Positions 1 through 8,675 are shown, counted from the stretch's first letter. The stretch: DNA of 64,000 bases from Leptofilum sp965223525 (GCF_965223525.1 NZ_CBDCWX010000005.1:248001-312000), one strand, 5' to 3'. Made by a program: numbers and translations. The notes: generated from the letters alone by a model not told the origin.

Positions 1-2621
1 GAACGCTGCAAAACCGGATCGTTATCCAGTAGCTCCCGCTGCCTTGTGACCCGCAAAATCCAGCTTACCGTCCGGCCAAAAGAGCTTTCAATCTCGCCAA
101 AAATTTTGTTGCGGATTGCTTCATCCTCCACCAAATTGGCATATAGCTTGGCGATGCCCATATCTGCTTTAGCTAGGGACACTTGGGCATTGTCAATGAC
201 CACGCGGAAGAAGGGCCACTTTTTGTACATCTCTTGCAAACGCTGCAAATGCTTGGGCGATTGGTTGCCGTACGCTTCCAGTGCCTCGCCAACGCCATAC
301 CAGCCAGGCAATACGTGGCGGCTTTGCATCCAGCTAAAGCCCCAGGGAATGGCACGCAGGCTGTCAAAAGTAGCTTTGGCGGTGCGGCGCGACGGCCGAC
401 TGCCAATACGCATCTGGCTAATTTCGGTGATGGGCGTGGCCGCGCCCCAATATTCCAGCAGTTCTGGCGTTTCGTAGATGAGCTGACGGTACGTTTTGTA
501 GGAAACGGCCGCTAATTCATCCATTGCTTCCCGCCAATCATCCTGGGGCTGAGTGGTACCGCCATGCCGGGGGTCTACACTGGCCATCAACGTGGCGTGG
601 ACCACTTGCTCCAGGTGCCGGCGTGCCACAGCGGGATGCCCGTAACGTTCATCAATCACTTCACCCTGTTCGGTAATGCGGATACGGCCGTTTACCGACC
701 CCGGCGGTTGTGCCAAAATTGCCCGGTTGGCCGGGCCACCGCCACGCGCAATGGTGCCACCGCGCCCATGAAATAGCATGATGCTCACGTCGTGGTCGGC
801 GCACGACCTGGCCAATGCCTCTTGCGCCTGGTACAGCTCCCAGTTTGCTGCCATGTAGCCCGCGTCCTTGTTGCTGTCTGAGTAGCCGATCATGATGGTT
901 TGCTCACGGCGCACGCGTTCCAGATGGGGCGCATAGGCAGGGTGGTTGAACAAGTTGGCCATCACGTCCGGCGCGTTGCGTAAATCTTCACGAGTTTCAA
1001 ACAGTGGCACAAAGGTTAGCCCCTCGTCCTCCCGGTTGGGATCCAGGCAAATACCGTGCCACTTCGCCAGCAGCATCGGTGCCAAAATATCTTCTGGGCC
1101 ATGCGTCATGCTGACAATATAGGGGCCGATCAGTTCTGAACCGTAAAAATCGTAGGCACGGTACAAAATTTGGAAGAGCGCCAGCGTCTCCTCTGCTTCT
1201 GGCGACAAATCGGTAAGCTGACTCAATTCTGGATTGGGAGAAGCGAGTAAATTGGAGAGGATGTGGGCGCGTTCGGCTGGTTCCAGCTCGCTAAAACCGT
1301 CGTGGAGTTGGAGCTTGCGTAGGAGTTCGTCGAGAACGGCCGTATTAAAATCACTGTATTGGCGAATGTCTAAACGCGCCACATGCAGGCCAAACACCTG
1401 CGCCTGTCGCCGCATCCGGGCTAGCTGATCTGCCGCCAGGTCGCCCAGCTTGCTTTGTTTTAGCGTTTTGTCCATCAGCTTCAGCGGTTCCAGCAAATCT
1501 TTCATACTTTTCAGGCGCAGCGGTGGATTTGCTTCGCCTTTTAGCCGCGCCACCATGTTGCCAGAAGCGGCCGTTGCCAAATCTTCTGCCAATGCCGCTG
1601 CCCACAGACGATACGGTTCGTTGGGATACCGATCCTGCAAAAAGACAAGATGCTCAGACGTATTTTGTACCTCGGCCAGCGCATCCAAAAACTCTTGCTG
1701 GATGGGGGTGAGCGAATCGGAAACGGTTAGGGAGCGTTTTAGGCGCGTGGCGGCTTCTTCATGTTGCACCACAGCCAACCCGCGATGCAGCCGTAGCGTT
1801 TCGGCCGTCACATCCGCCGTCACATTGGGGTTGCCGTCCCGGTCGCCACCAATCCAGGAGCCAAAGGTGAGAAAGTTCCTGGGTGGGGTGAGGTTTGGGT
1901 AGTAGTCGGCAATGGCACGGGCCATGCTGGCGTATACCTCTGGCAAGGTGCCCCAAATCGTTGCCCCCATGTAGTAGAGCCCGGTTTTTACTTCGTCGGT
2001 GACGGTGATAACGGCCGTTCGCGTCCGGTTCGTCAGCCACAGTGCGGTCACCTCAGCCAAAACGCTGGCCATCAAATTGGCTTTTTCAGTAGGCAGTAAA
2101 TCCCGTACGTGCAGGTCTGTAAGGGCAGTCGAGATGCGGCGCAGCTTGGAAAGCACCGTCCGGCGTTTGGCCTGCGTGGGATGCGCCGTGAAAACCAGCT
2201 CCACATGGAGCTTTTCCAGCAGCTTGCCCATCTCATACTCATCTACACCCATCTGGTGCAGTTGAGCAATGGCGGCGGTGATGGATTCTTTGAGCGGCTG
2301 TGGGTGTGCTTTTCTTTCGCGGTCACGCAGAACGCGCACCCGGTTTTGCTCTTCCGCCAAATTGACCAGCTCAAAGTAATTGGCAAACGCCCGCGAGAGC
2401 AGCTCTGCCTTTTCCACGCTCAGCCCATCCACAATTTGCGCCAGCCGAGCGTCAATTTCCGGGTTGTCATCCATGCGCCGCGCTTTGGAGAGTGCCCGCA
2501 CGCCTTCTTCCAGCTCAAATAGCTCGACGCCCGCCTGACGACGAATGACCTGGCCTAAGATGTCACCCAGCAGGTGAATATCTTCGCTCAGCAATTTTTG
2601 GCTTTTTCTTCGTTTTGCCAT
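1..2621 (-). CDS. ppc: Phosphoenolpyruvate carboxylase, C-terminal tail beyond window
   Basis: Carboxylates phosphoenolpyruvate with bicarbonate to oxaloacetate, the cytosolic anaplerotic step. Read from an ATG at 2621 (AAAGG 8 bases upstream), the minus strand stays open to the window edge for at least 873 codons. Family landmarks occur in order: TAHPTQA with the catalytic His near residue 145 (Gln where most members have Glu), GGDRDGNP near 258, MIGYSDSNKDAG near 577, FHGRGGT near 617, then RAIPWGFSW. The last readable residues, DNDPVLQR, normally lie roughly 50-70 residues before the family C-terminus, so only the tail is missing. No neighbour suggests an operon; the Nudix gene upstream is separated by a repeat hairpin. 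Confidence 0.96.
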   Translation of the reverse strand, partial: MAKRRKSQKLLSEDIHLLGDILGQVIRRQAGVELFELEEGVRALSKARRMDDNPEIDARLAQIVDGLSVEKAELLSRAFANYFELVNLAEEQNRVRVLRDRERKAHPQPLKESITAAIAQLHQMGVDEYEMGKLLEKLHVELVFTAHPTQAKRRTVLSKLRRISTALTDLHVRDLLPTEKANLMASVLAEVTALWLTNRTRTAVITVTDEVKTGLYYMGATIWGTLPEVYASMARAIADYYPNLTPPRNFLTFGSWIGGDRDGNPNVTADVTAETLRLHRGLAVVQHEEAATRLKRSLTVSDSLTPIQQEFLDALAEVQNTSEHLVFLQDRYPNEPYRLWAAALAEDLATAASGNMVARLKGEANPPLRLKSMKDLLEPLKLMDKTLKQSKLGDLAADQLARMRRQAQVFGLHVARLDIRQYSDFNTAVLDELLRKLQLHDGFSELEPAERAHILSNLLASPNPELSQLTDLSPEAEETLALFQILYRAYDFYGSELIGPYIVSMTHGPEDILAPMLLAKWHGICLDPNREDEGLTFVPLFETREDLRNAPDVMANLFNHPAYAPHLERVRREQTIMIGYSDSNKDAGYMAANWELYQAQEALARSCADHDVSIMLFHGRGGTIARGGGPANRAILAQPPGSVNGRIRITEQGEVIDERYGHPAVARRHLEQVVHATLMASVDPRHGGTTQPQDDWREAMDELAAVSYKTYRQLIYETPELLEYWGAATPITEISQMRIGSRPSRRTAKATFDSLRAIPWGFSWMQSRHVLPGWYGVGEALEAYGNQSPKHLQRLQEMYKKWPFFRVVIDNAQVSLAKADMGIAKLYANLVEDEAIRNKIFGEIESSFGRTVSWILRVTRQRELLDNDPVLQR

Positions 2622-2640
2622 GAGTTCTGCCTTTGATGGG

Positions 2641-2697
2641 ACACTGATTAACACAGATTCACACTGATTTTTGCTTTTATCTGTGTCAATCAGTGTT
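2641..2697. repeat. Inverted repeat, CACTGAT family (copy 1)
   Basis: ACACTGATT at the left end is mirrored by AATCAGTGT at the right, with an inner AACACAGAT/ATCTGTGT pair. A second copy lies at 12715-12784. The right arm overlaps the end of the Nudix gene and encodes its last few residues. Confidence 0.8.
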
Positions 2698-3256
2698 TAT
2701 CCATGTCCAATTTCAATCTAAGATAGTTTTCGTAATGGTAAAAGGCAGCAACGACGAGGGCGTGGGTGATACGGCCGTTTCCAATCAACCTTGCAATCTT
2801 CTCAATCGGGATTAACGCCACCGCGATATCTTCCGCTCCATCAAACTGAGGAGTTTGCTGCCAACGAGCGTTCAGCGCCAGGTAAGTATCGCAGCGGTTG
2901 TTCAAAAACGCGGGGTTGGGATGTACTGTGCCAATGTGGATGACTTCTTCGGCGACGTAGCCCGTCTCTTCCAACAACTCACGCCGAGCAGCCTTAGCCG
3001 GGTCATGTTCGTGTGGGTCTACCATGCCGCCGGGGATTTCCAGCGTGATTTCGGCCGTTCCGTGGCGGAACTGGTGAATCATCACCACTTGCTCGTCTGG
3101 CGTAAGGGCCACCACGTTCACCCAATCCGGCGATTCCAACACAAAAAAGCTGTGCTCTGCCCCGGTGCGCGGCGACCGCCGCCTATCTCGCCGCATTTTG
3201 AAGATGCGATAGTTGGCAACCTCTTCGCTGTTCAGCTTTTCCCAATCTTCTACCAT
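2690..3256 (-). CDS. Nudix hydrolase, ADP-ribose pyrophosphatase-like
   Basis: Hydrolyses nucleoside diphosphates linked to another moiety, most likely ADP-ribose, in the cytosol. The 188-residue protein has a clear Nudix box at about residues 76-99: GGMVD, then an acidic/His stretch, then RRELLEETGY, with one extra residue between the first Glu and the RE pair relative to the canonical spacing. The upstream IHQFRHG segment is typical of the NudF/ADPRP branch. I chose the ATG at 3256 over a TTG two codons upstream. The last codons (DMDKH) lie in a dispersed repeat arm, so the C-terminus was probably rewritten by repeat insertion. Substrate is inferred from family only. Confidence 0.88.
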   Translation of the reverse strand: MVEDWEKLNSEEVANYRIFKMRRDRRRSPRTGAEHSFFVLESPDWVNVVALTPDEQVVMIHQFRHGTAEITLEIPGGMVDPHEHDPAKAARRELLEETGYVAEEVIHIGTVHPNPAFLNNRCDTYLALNARWQQTPQFDGAEDIAVALIPIEKIARLIGNGRITHALVVAAFYHYENYLRLKLDMDKH

Positions 3257-3309
3257 AAGCAATGGTTATACGGCAATTCGCCTTCACTAACAACCGTAAA
3301 ATCCAAACA

Positions 3310-3395
3310 AATCACGAATGCCACAAATTAACGAATTGTACGAATAAAAACGGTAAAACATTCGTGGGATTCGTTTATTCGTCTGATTCGTGATT
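3310..3395. repeat. Inverted repeat, ATTCGTG family (copy 1)
   Basis: AATCACGAAT at the left end and ATTCGTGATT at the right end are perfect complements, with further ACGAAT and ATTCGT units inside. It fills most of the spacer between the divergent Nudix and Hsp70-like genes. Related copies are at 33289-33372 and as half-elements at 27811-27846 and 28231-28267. Confidence 0.82.
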
Positions 3396-3477
3396 CAAAA
3401 TTTGACGAAATACCCAGCCGCGTTTAGACTGGTCAATTCGGTCAGGCACACTACACATTGCGTAAAGGAGGTGAACC

Positions 3478-5868
3478 ATGATTGTGGGGATGGATTTCGG
3501 AACCACAAATTCGGGAATGGCTGTATATGACGGCCGTTCAGTCAATATCTTGCCCCTCGATCCAGCCAACAGCAACCCACACGTCGCCCGCACTGCCCTC
3601 TACATCACCAACGAGCAGCAAATCTACATTGGCCGCGATGCGCTCAATCGGTACTTTGAGCAAAACGTAGGGCGGCCTGTCAAAACCAAGAGGGTCTGGG
3701 TGGGCGAGATTGAAATTCGCGGGGCAGATATGCACTACGTGACTGATGTGTATGTCTACGTGGACGTTTTCTCACCTGGGCGACTGCTCCTTTCCATTAA
3801 AACCAGCCTGCGTGACAGCGACTACCCCGGCACCATCATCGGCCAGCATTATTACTCGCTGGAAAATTTAATCGCACTCTACCTCAACATCACCAAAACC
3901 CGTGCCGAGCAGCATTTAGGACAACCGCTAAACCAGGTGGTGCTAGGCCGCCCCGTCCGCTTTGCCACCGACCCTGAAAAAGATCGGTTGGCACAGGCGC
4001 GGCTGCTGCAAGCCGCGTTCCAGGCCGGGTACGAAACCGTCTACCTGCAAAAAGAACCTATTGCCGCTGCCTACAGCTACGAAGCCAGCATCAACGCACC
4101 GCAAAATGTGCTGGTGTTTGACTTTGGTGGCGGTACGCTAGACCTGACGGTGATGCGCCTGGGCGAGCGCACCAGCCAGCGCGTGTTGGCCACCGGCGGT
4201 ATCCCGGTAGCAGGTGACGTATTCGACCAGAAGCTGGTGCGCGCCAAGCTGCCGCGCCACTTTGGCGAAGGCAGCTACTTTGGCCCCCGCCACAAAGCAC
4301 TCACCATCCCTAGCTGGATTTACGACTCGTTTTCAAGTTGGCAAACAATTTTGGAGCTGCAAACGGCCGAAAACAAACGAATGCTGCGCGACATCGCCCA
4401 AACTGCCCAGCGCCGCTACCAAATCGAAGCACTGGAGAGTTTGGTTTCCAGCAACTACGGCCTGCAAATGTTCGATATTGTGGAGCAAGCCAAGCGGACG
4501 CTTTCTGAAAAGCGCGGCTCGACAATTACGCTTGAAGGGCCGGGCTTCAAGGTACAGGAATTTGTGACGCGCAGCGAGTTCGAGACAATCATCCGCGCCG
4601 AAATTCAGGCGATTGATGCCCACATTGAGGAAACGATGGCCGCCTCTGGCCTAAAGCCAGCACAGATTGATGCGGTGATTCGCACGGGTGGTTCCAGCCA
4701 GGTACCTGCCTTTGATGAGATGCTGCAGCGAAAATTTGGCTCAGAAAAAGTGCGGCGGGTGGATACCTTTAGCAGCGTCACTGCTGGGCTGGGCATCTTC
4801 GCACAGGGGCTGGAAGCAGGCACAGACCCTGCCCAGGCGTTTACGGCCGCCGATGTGGGCGCAGCCGAACCAGGCGAGACAAACCGGCCTCGGGTTAGCC
4901 CAGCCAACATCCAGACGCTGCGGCGGCGCATCCAGGTGCAGGAAGGCGTTGTTGAGGCAGAATCCACCCAATCGGACAGAGCGTTGGTGGTGCTGGGGGA
5001 GGGCAAAGTGGTTACGGCCGTTCCTCTACCGGAACTTTTTAGCCACAAAGAACACAGAGGAGAAAGAGATTTTGTGACTTTGGAGGAATTAGAACTGCCA
5101 ACAAATGGCCAGCGTGCCATTACGGCTGATTGGGATGAGCAACTGCTGATTCTCACGTCCAAATACCGCTTTTTGCTGCTGACTCCGCGCCAGTTGGCCG
5201 AGCAGCAGGTGGCCAGGGTCACGCTCAACCAGGTGTTTCAGCTAGAAAAGCGGGAAGTGTTGAGTACGGTAGCACGCTGGCGAGAGATTAAGCAGCAGGA
5301 GAAATTGCTGCTGGTAACCTCGGCGGGGTTGGCACGGCCGTATCCCACCCGCGTCATGATTGAAAGCATCGAAGCCCCCGTGCCGCTGATGTTTGACCAG
5401 CCGCTGCCCGGCGTTCCGGTGTTTGCAGGCGGCTCAGACGAGCAGGAAACGTTGCTGCTTTTTACCCGCAGCGGCAAGAGCCTACGGAGCCAGGTGGGCA
5501 GTTTGCGGGGTTCTGGCAGCCAGCTCATGAATGTGGGCAAGGGGGACAGGGTAGAAACGGCCGTACTCAGCCAGCCCAACACCCCCATCCTGCTCATCAC
5601 CAACGATGGCTACGGCCGTCAGCTCGTGGCAGACTGGCTGCACCAGCCAGAAAAAGCCAACGACAACGGCAAATCGGTCATTGCCCGGCGCAGCAACCTC
5701 ATCGCCGCCATCCCCAATTCCGAGGCCCCCCCCCTTTATTTACTCACCTCACAACGACTGCTGCGGCTGGAAAACGGCCGTCCCCCCCTGGATGAAAGCA
5801 GCAAAACCACCCGCCTGCTCAAGCCGCACAAAGACGAGGCAGTTTTGACGGTAATCGGTAATCCGTAA
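3478..5868 (+). CDS. Hsp70/YegD-like ATPase fused to GyrA-C-like beta-pinwheel
   Basis: 796 residues; the ATG follows a strong AAAGGAGGTGA. Residues 1 to about 440 are an actin-fold Hsp70-type ATPase: GMDFGTTNSG (phosphate 1) at 4-13, VFDFGGGTLDLTV (phosphate 2) near 212, and IRTGGSSQVP (adenosine loop) near 402, closest in style to YegD-type chaperone homologues. No normal substrate-binding domain follows. Instead, from about residue 500 there are roughly six repeats of 40-55 residues with a hydrophobic strand then T-x2-G-x2-R/K (LLVTSAGLARP, LLFTRSGKSLR, LLITNDGYGRQ, YLLTSQRLLRL), the pattern of the GyrA/ParC C-terminal pinwheel. That assignment is mine by pattern. The last codons lie in a repeat, and a repeat-like stretch at 5041-5078 is translated inside the linker. 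Function unknown; possibly a DNA- or nucleoid-associated chaperone. Confidence 0.85.
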   Translation: MIVGMDFGTTNSGMAVYDGRSVNILPLDPANSNPHVARTALYITNEQQIYIGRDALNRYFEQNVGRPVKTKRVWVGEIEIRGADMHYVTDVYVYVDVFSPGRLLLSIKTSLRDSDYPGTIIGQHYYSLENLIALYLNITKTRAEQHLGQPLNQVVLGRPVRFATDPEKDRLAQARLLQAAFQAGYETVYLQKEPIAAAYSYEASINAPQNVLVFDFGGGTLDLTVMRLGERTSQRVLATGGIPVAGDVFDQKLVRAKLPRHFGEGSYFGPRHKALTIPSWIYDSFSSWQTILELQTAENKRMLRDIAQTAQRRYQIEALESLVSSNYGLQMFDIVEQAKRTLSEKRGSTITLEGPGFKVQEFVTRSEFETIIRAEIQAIDAHIEETMAASGLKPAQIDAVIRTGGSSQVPAFDEMLQRKFGSEKVRRVDTFSSVTAGLGIFAQGLEAGTDPAQAFTAADVGAAEPGETNRPRVSPANIQTLRRRIQVQEGVVEAESTQSDRALVVLGEGKVVTAVPLPELFSHKEHRGERDFVTLEELELPTNGQRAITADWDEQLLILTSKYRFLLLTPRQLAEQQVARVTLNQVFQLEKREVLSTVARWREIKQQEKLLLVTSAGLARPYPTRVMIESIEAPVPLMFDQPLPGVPVFAGGSDEQETLLLFTRSGKSLRSQVGSLRGSGSQLMNVGKGDRVETAVLSQPNTPILLITNDGYGRQLVADWLHQPEKANDNGKSVIARRSNLIAAIPNSEAPPLYLLTSQRLLRLENGRPPLDESSKTTRLLKPHKDEAVLTVIGNP

Positions 5869-5907
5869 TCGCTTATCGGATCACCGATTACCGTTCACCG
5901 ATTATCA
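5850..5907. repeat. Inverted repeat, GGTAATCGGT family (copy 1)
   Basis: GGTAATCGGT (5850-5859) pairs with ACCGATTACC (5883-5892), with further ATCGG/CCGAT units around them. It bridges the convergent ends of two genes and overlaps the last codons of the Hsp70-like gene. A diverged copy is at 7928-7989. Confidence 0.75.
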
Positions 5908-7089
5908 AGCTTCCTCCGGTACACCCCGAATCATCATCTCCACCAACTCATCAGCCGTGAGGGAATCGCCCATCTTGGCCTGCATGCGCTCGGCAAATCT
6001 GGGTGAGACACCATGAATTTTCATGGAGATTAGGTCATCGGCTGTGAGCCCTTTACCCAAAACTCCCTGCATTCGCTCGGCAAACTGCGACCGTACACCG
6101 TGAATTCGCATTGTTACCAATGTTTCAGCAGAAAGGTCTGGCAAGTTTAGCGCCACCATGGTGGTGGCATAATGGGGGTCAACGCCATGAATTCGCATGT
6201 TAACAAGCTGCTCGGCATCTAAATCTGGCAGGCCAAAGGCACTCATTTGCTTGATGAAATCGGCCGTAACATGATGAATACCCATGTTGATGACGTTGTC
6301 CAGATCAAACGGACCCAAATTACTGTTTTGCAGTTGGTGAATAAGCTCTGGGCGAATGTTGTGGATGCCTAGCTGCACAATCTGGTCAATCGTCAGATCG
6401 GTCATGCCCATGCTGCGAATTTCTCGGACGAGAATCGGCCGTACTTTGTGAATGCCAAGCTGCACCACATCGTCCACAGTCAAATCATCCAGCCCCAATT
6501 CACGAATTTCCTGGATCATCTCCGGACGCACACGATGGATGCTTAATTGCACAATGTCATCCACGTTGAGGTCGGTGAGGCCAAGTGCCTGCACCTGCCG
6601 CAGGTAATCCGGCCGGACATTGTGAATGCCCAACTGCACTACTTCGTCTGTGTTGAGATGCGTTAAGCCCAAACTGCGAACTTCCACAATCAACTCTGGC
6701 CGAACGCGATGAATCGCCAGTTGAACAATTTCATCTACGTTCAGGTCAGTTAGCCCAGCCTCATGCAAACGGCGGATATAGCTGGGGCGAACATGATGAA
6801 TTTGCAACTCCCACAGCTCATCCTCGGTTAAATCTTTTAGGCCTACCTGTGCCATCGCCTCTACAAATTGGCTGCTGATTCGTTGATGTTTGTTGTGAGA
6901 ACCGCGCTCTTCCCAATAGGCTGGATTGGTAAAGGTGGGTGGCGTGACCAACTTCGGGGGCTTGACTGGCGTGGGCGGGGTGGGAGGTTTTTCGCTGATG
7001 GCCAGTGCTTCTAAAAGGGTGTTGGCTTCATCTGATGAGATTTTACCTTCGGCCAACATGGTTAAGATCATTTTGCGTTCTTCGCTCAT
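5905..7089 (-). CDS. 29-residue-repeat protein with SHOCT/YvlB-like N-terminal motif
   Basis: 394 residues, ATG preceded by AAAGGAG. Residues 1-30 form a short helical hairpin motif (EERKMILTMLAEGKISSDEA, then LLEAL) of the kind at the start of YvlB/LiaX-type proteins. A Pro-rich linker follows, then about ten near-perfect 29-residue repeats, each built on IVQLGIHxVRPEL plus a short second helix ending in LTVDD. Similar repeats occur in proteins linked to BlaR/MecR-type peptidases, which is family knowledge only. No signal peptide or membrane segment is visible, so it is probably cytosolic and a protein-binding solenoid. It is the distal gene of a three-gene minus-strand set behind the DUF2089 regulator. 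Function unknown. Confidence 0.85.
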   Translation of the reverse strand: MSEERKMILTMLAEGKISSDEANTLLEALAISEKPPTPPTPVKPPKLVTPPTFTNPAYWEERGSHNKHQRISSQFVEAMAQVGLKDLTEDELWELQIHHVRPSYIRRLHEAGLTDLNVDEIVQLAIHRVRPELIVEVRSLGLTHLNTDEVVQLGIHNVRPDYLRQVQALGLTDLNVDDIVQLSIHRVRPEMIQEIRELGLDDLTVDDVVQLGIHKVRPILVREIRSMGMTDLTIDQIVQLGIHNIRPELIHQLQNSNLGPFDLDNVINMGIHHVTADFIKQMSAFGLPDLDAEQLVNMRIHGVDPHYATTMVALNLPDLSAETLVTMRIHGVRSQFAERMQGVLGKGLTADDLISMKIHGVSPRFAERMQAKMGDSLTADELVEMMIRGVPEEA

Positions 7090-7104
7090 TTTTATCTCCT
7101 TTAG

Positions 7105-7162
7105 CTAGTGGGTAGTGGCCAGTAACTGGTTACTTGTACCAACCACCACAACTAGCCACTAT
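7105..7162. repeat. Inverted repeat, TAGTGGCTAG family (copy 1)
   Basis: CTAGTGGGTAGTGGCCAG is loosely mirrored by CAACTAGCCACTAT around an inner AACCACCAC. It sits between the two 29-residue-repeat genes. Other copies: 26661-26720, 48226-48280, 51737-51801. Confidence 0.7.
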
Positions 7163-7164
7163 CA

Positions 7165-7791
7165 CTACAGCAATTGAATTGTCTCTTTTAGCAGTTCTCC
7201 GTCTACGTCCTCAATGGCCATTTGGACGAAGGCATCGGCATCTAGCTCTTGTAGAAAGTCGGCCTCTTTGATTTGTTGAATGAATTCCTTTGTTACACCT
7301 TCGATGCCCATTAAGACGATGTGGTCGCCAGTGAGGGTAGGCATATGCAAATTACGAACGGCCGTTAAAAACTCAGGATGTACCCCTTCAATGCCCATCT
7401 GTACAATTTGATCACCGTTGAGAGACAAATCTTCAAGTTTGCTCACCGCTGTAATAAACTCTGGCTCTACGCCTTCAAGCGCCATGTGTACAATCTGGTC
7501 GCCAGACAGTGGGGCATCGTGCAGTTGGCGCACGGCGCGAATGAAATCTGGGTCGGCACCCTCGCGGTTAAGCTGGAGGATTTGCTCGGCGGTTAGTTTG
7601 GGGTTAGCCCTGGGCGGATTTATAGATTTCGGTGGTATGGGCGGCGTCGGAGGGACGGGTGGAACAGAGGGGGTGCTGTTGGCGGACGATACGGCCGTGT
7701 CCCCCAACGCTTCCAGCAATAAATCCGCCTCATCTACAGAGATTTTGCCATTTTTCAACATATCTAAAATGTGTGTGCGTTCTTCTTTCAT
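7165..7791 (-). CDS. Short 29-residue-repeat protein, paralogue of the next gene
   Basis: 208 residues from the ATG at 7791, which has AAGGAGAA at good spacing; an in-frame upstream TTG has none. It starts with the same motif as its neighbour (EERTHILDMLKNGKISVDEA, then LLEAL), then a Pro-rich linker (VPPTPPIPP), then four and a half 29-residue repeats built on IVQMGIEGVxPEF. The repeats are more acidic than the basic-His repeats of the 394-residue paralogue, so the two solenoids may face different partners or each other. No membrane segment. Middle gene of the DUF2089 set; function unknown. Confidence 0.82.
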   Translation of the reverse strand: MKEERTHILDMLKNGKISVDEADLLLEALGDTAVSSANSTPSVPPVPPTPPIPPKSINPPRANPKLTAEQILQLNREGADPDFIRAVRQLHDAPLSGDQIVHMALEGVEPEFITAVSKLEDLSLNGDQIVQMGIEGVHPEFLTAVRNLHMPTLTGDHIVLMGIEGVTKEFIQQIKEADFLQELDADAFVQMAIEDVDGELLKETIQLL

Positions 7792-7927
7792 TGGATTCTC
7801 CTTATTCTTCTGATTTTGCCAGGGCAACTTGTATTAGGCAGGATGCAACCTGGCTAGGCGCCCTGGACTGTACGGCCGTAGCCGATTTTCAAATTTTGTG
7901 CTGCGTTGGGTGTATTAGTATTATTCG

Positions 7928-7989
7928 TAATCGGTTGTCAAAGACCTTTACTGATAACCGTTTCTGACCACTGATTACCGGATCACGAT
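7928..7989. repeat. Inverted repeat, GGTAATCGGT family (copy 2, diverged)
   Basis: GTAATCGGTTGTC is partly mirrored by CACTGATTACCGGATCA, with inner GATAACCG. Its right part overlaps the end of the DUF2089 gene at 7983. Confidence 0.55.
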
Positions 7990-8375
7990 TTTAGCGCTTT
8001 TAGGAGCTTCGCTGCTTCATTTACATCAATCTCGCCACTGTCTACACGAGCCAAAATTTCCTGCCGACTTTGGCGTCGCGTTTCTTCGGCAACGGCTGGC
8101 TCAACATCCTTGTTCTCGAAGCCAAGCGCATCAACTATTTCATTCAGGCGGTTGCGAATGGTCCAATAAGACATGCCAATCTCTCGCTCCATCTCCTTCA
8201 CGTTGCCCTTGTTTTTGACAAACAGTTCCAAAAAGTGCAGATTTTCTGGCGAGAGTTTGGAGAAAATATTGGGGGTAAATTCCCCGACCACCATTGTGCC
8301 ACAGCTGCGGCAGGTTTGTTGCGTCACAACCAGTTCACCGGCACAGGCTGGGCATGTCTCTAGCAATTTCCGCAT
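7983..8375 (-). CDS. DUF2089 family zinc-ribbon/HTH regulator
   Basis: 130 residues, ATG with GGAA upstream. The N-terminus is a zinc ribbon (TCPACAGEL...TCRSCGTM; Cys pairs near residues 8/11 and 22/25). A helix-turn-helix-like segment follows (EMEREIGMSYWTIRNRLNEI), and the C-terminus ends in EILARVDSGEIDVNEAAKLL, the same small helical motif that opens the two downstream repeat proteins. DUF2089 proteins are treated as transcriptional regulators. Its order ahead of the two solenoids, plus the shared motif, suggests a regulator whose activity is gated by them. An inverted repeat at 8396-8428, 20 bases upstream, could be its own operator. Confidence 0.87.
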   Translation of the reverse strand: MRKLLETCPACAGELVVTQQTCRSCGTMVVGEFTPNIFSKLSPENLHFLELFVKNKGNVKEMEREIGMSYWTIRNRLNEIVDALGFENKDVEPAVAEETRRQSRQEILARVDSGEIDVNEAAKLLKALKS

Positions 8376-8395
8376 GAATTAGTTCCTTTTATTAT

Positions 8396-8428
8396 AGAAA
8401 TACGGTTTCTTTGAGAAATTGTATTTCT
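8396..8428. promoter_or_regulatory. Inverted repeat in DUF2089 leader, candidate operator or 5' hairpin
   Basis: AGAAATAC and GTATTTCT are perfect complements; inside them TTTC/GAAA also pair, separated by two G-T positions, giving a 14-base stem with a 5-base loop if transcribed. It lies 20 bases upstream of the DUF2089 start codon. Confidence 0.5.
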
Positions 8429-8610
8429 GATGCTATGTAGCTAAAAAATTGAATGATGTGGGCAATATACACAAAAATTTTGGTGTTGTCAACAATATTT
8501 TTGGTTTTTTAGCAAAATTGCTCAATAATTTGCCAAAATTGTGCGTTTTTTTGCATTTGTCACCAAATTTGTGGGGTTTGGCTCTAATCTTTAGGAAGAA
8601 GTAAGCGTTC

Positions 8611-8675
8611 AGGTGACAGTCACTTATTCCAGAGGTGATGACAAAATCTAAACCGCTTTGAAGTGACTGTCACCT
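8611..8675. repeat. GTGACAGTCAC inverted repeat (copy 1)
   Basis: AGGTGACAGTCACTT (8611-8625) and AAGTGACTGTCACCT (8661-8675) are exact 15-base complements with a 35-base spacer. Tight-hairpin copies are at 14189-14222 and 47393-47425. Confidence 0.85.

Noticed and set aside
46..2522. Plus-strand open frames opposite PEP carboxylase
   Set aside because: They are antisense to a gene with all family motifs and show no family features of their own.
4605..5228. 207-codon minus-strand frame inside the Hsp70 fusion gene
   Set aside because: Antisense to conserved coding sequence; Ser-rich, no motifs.
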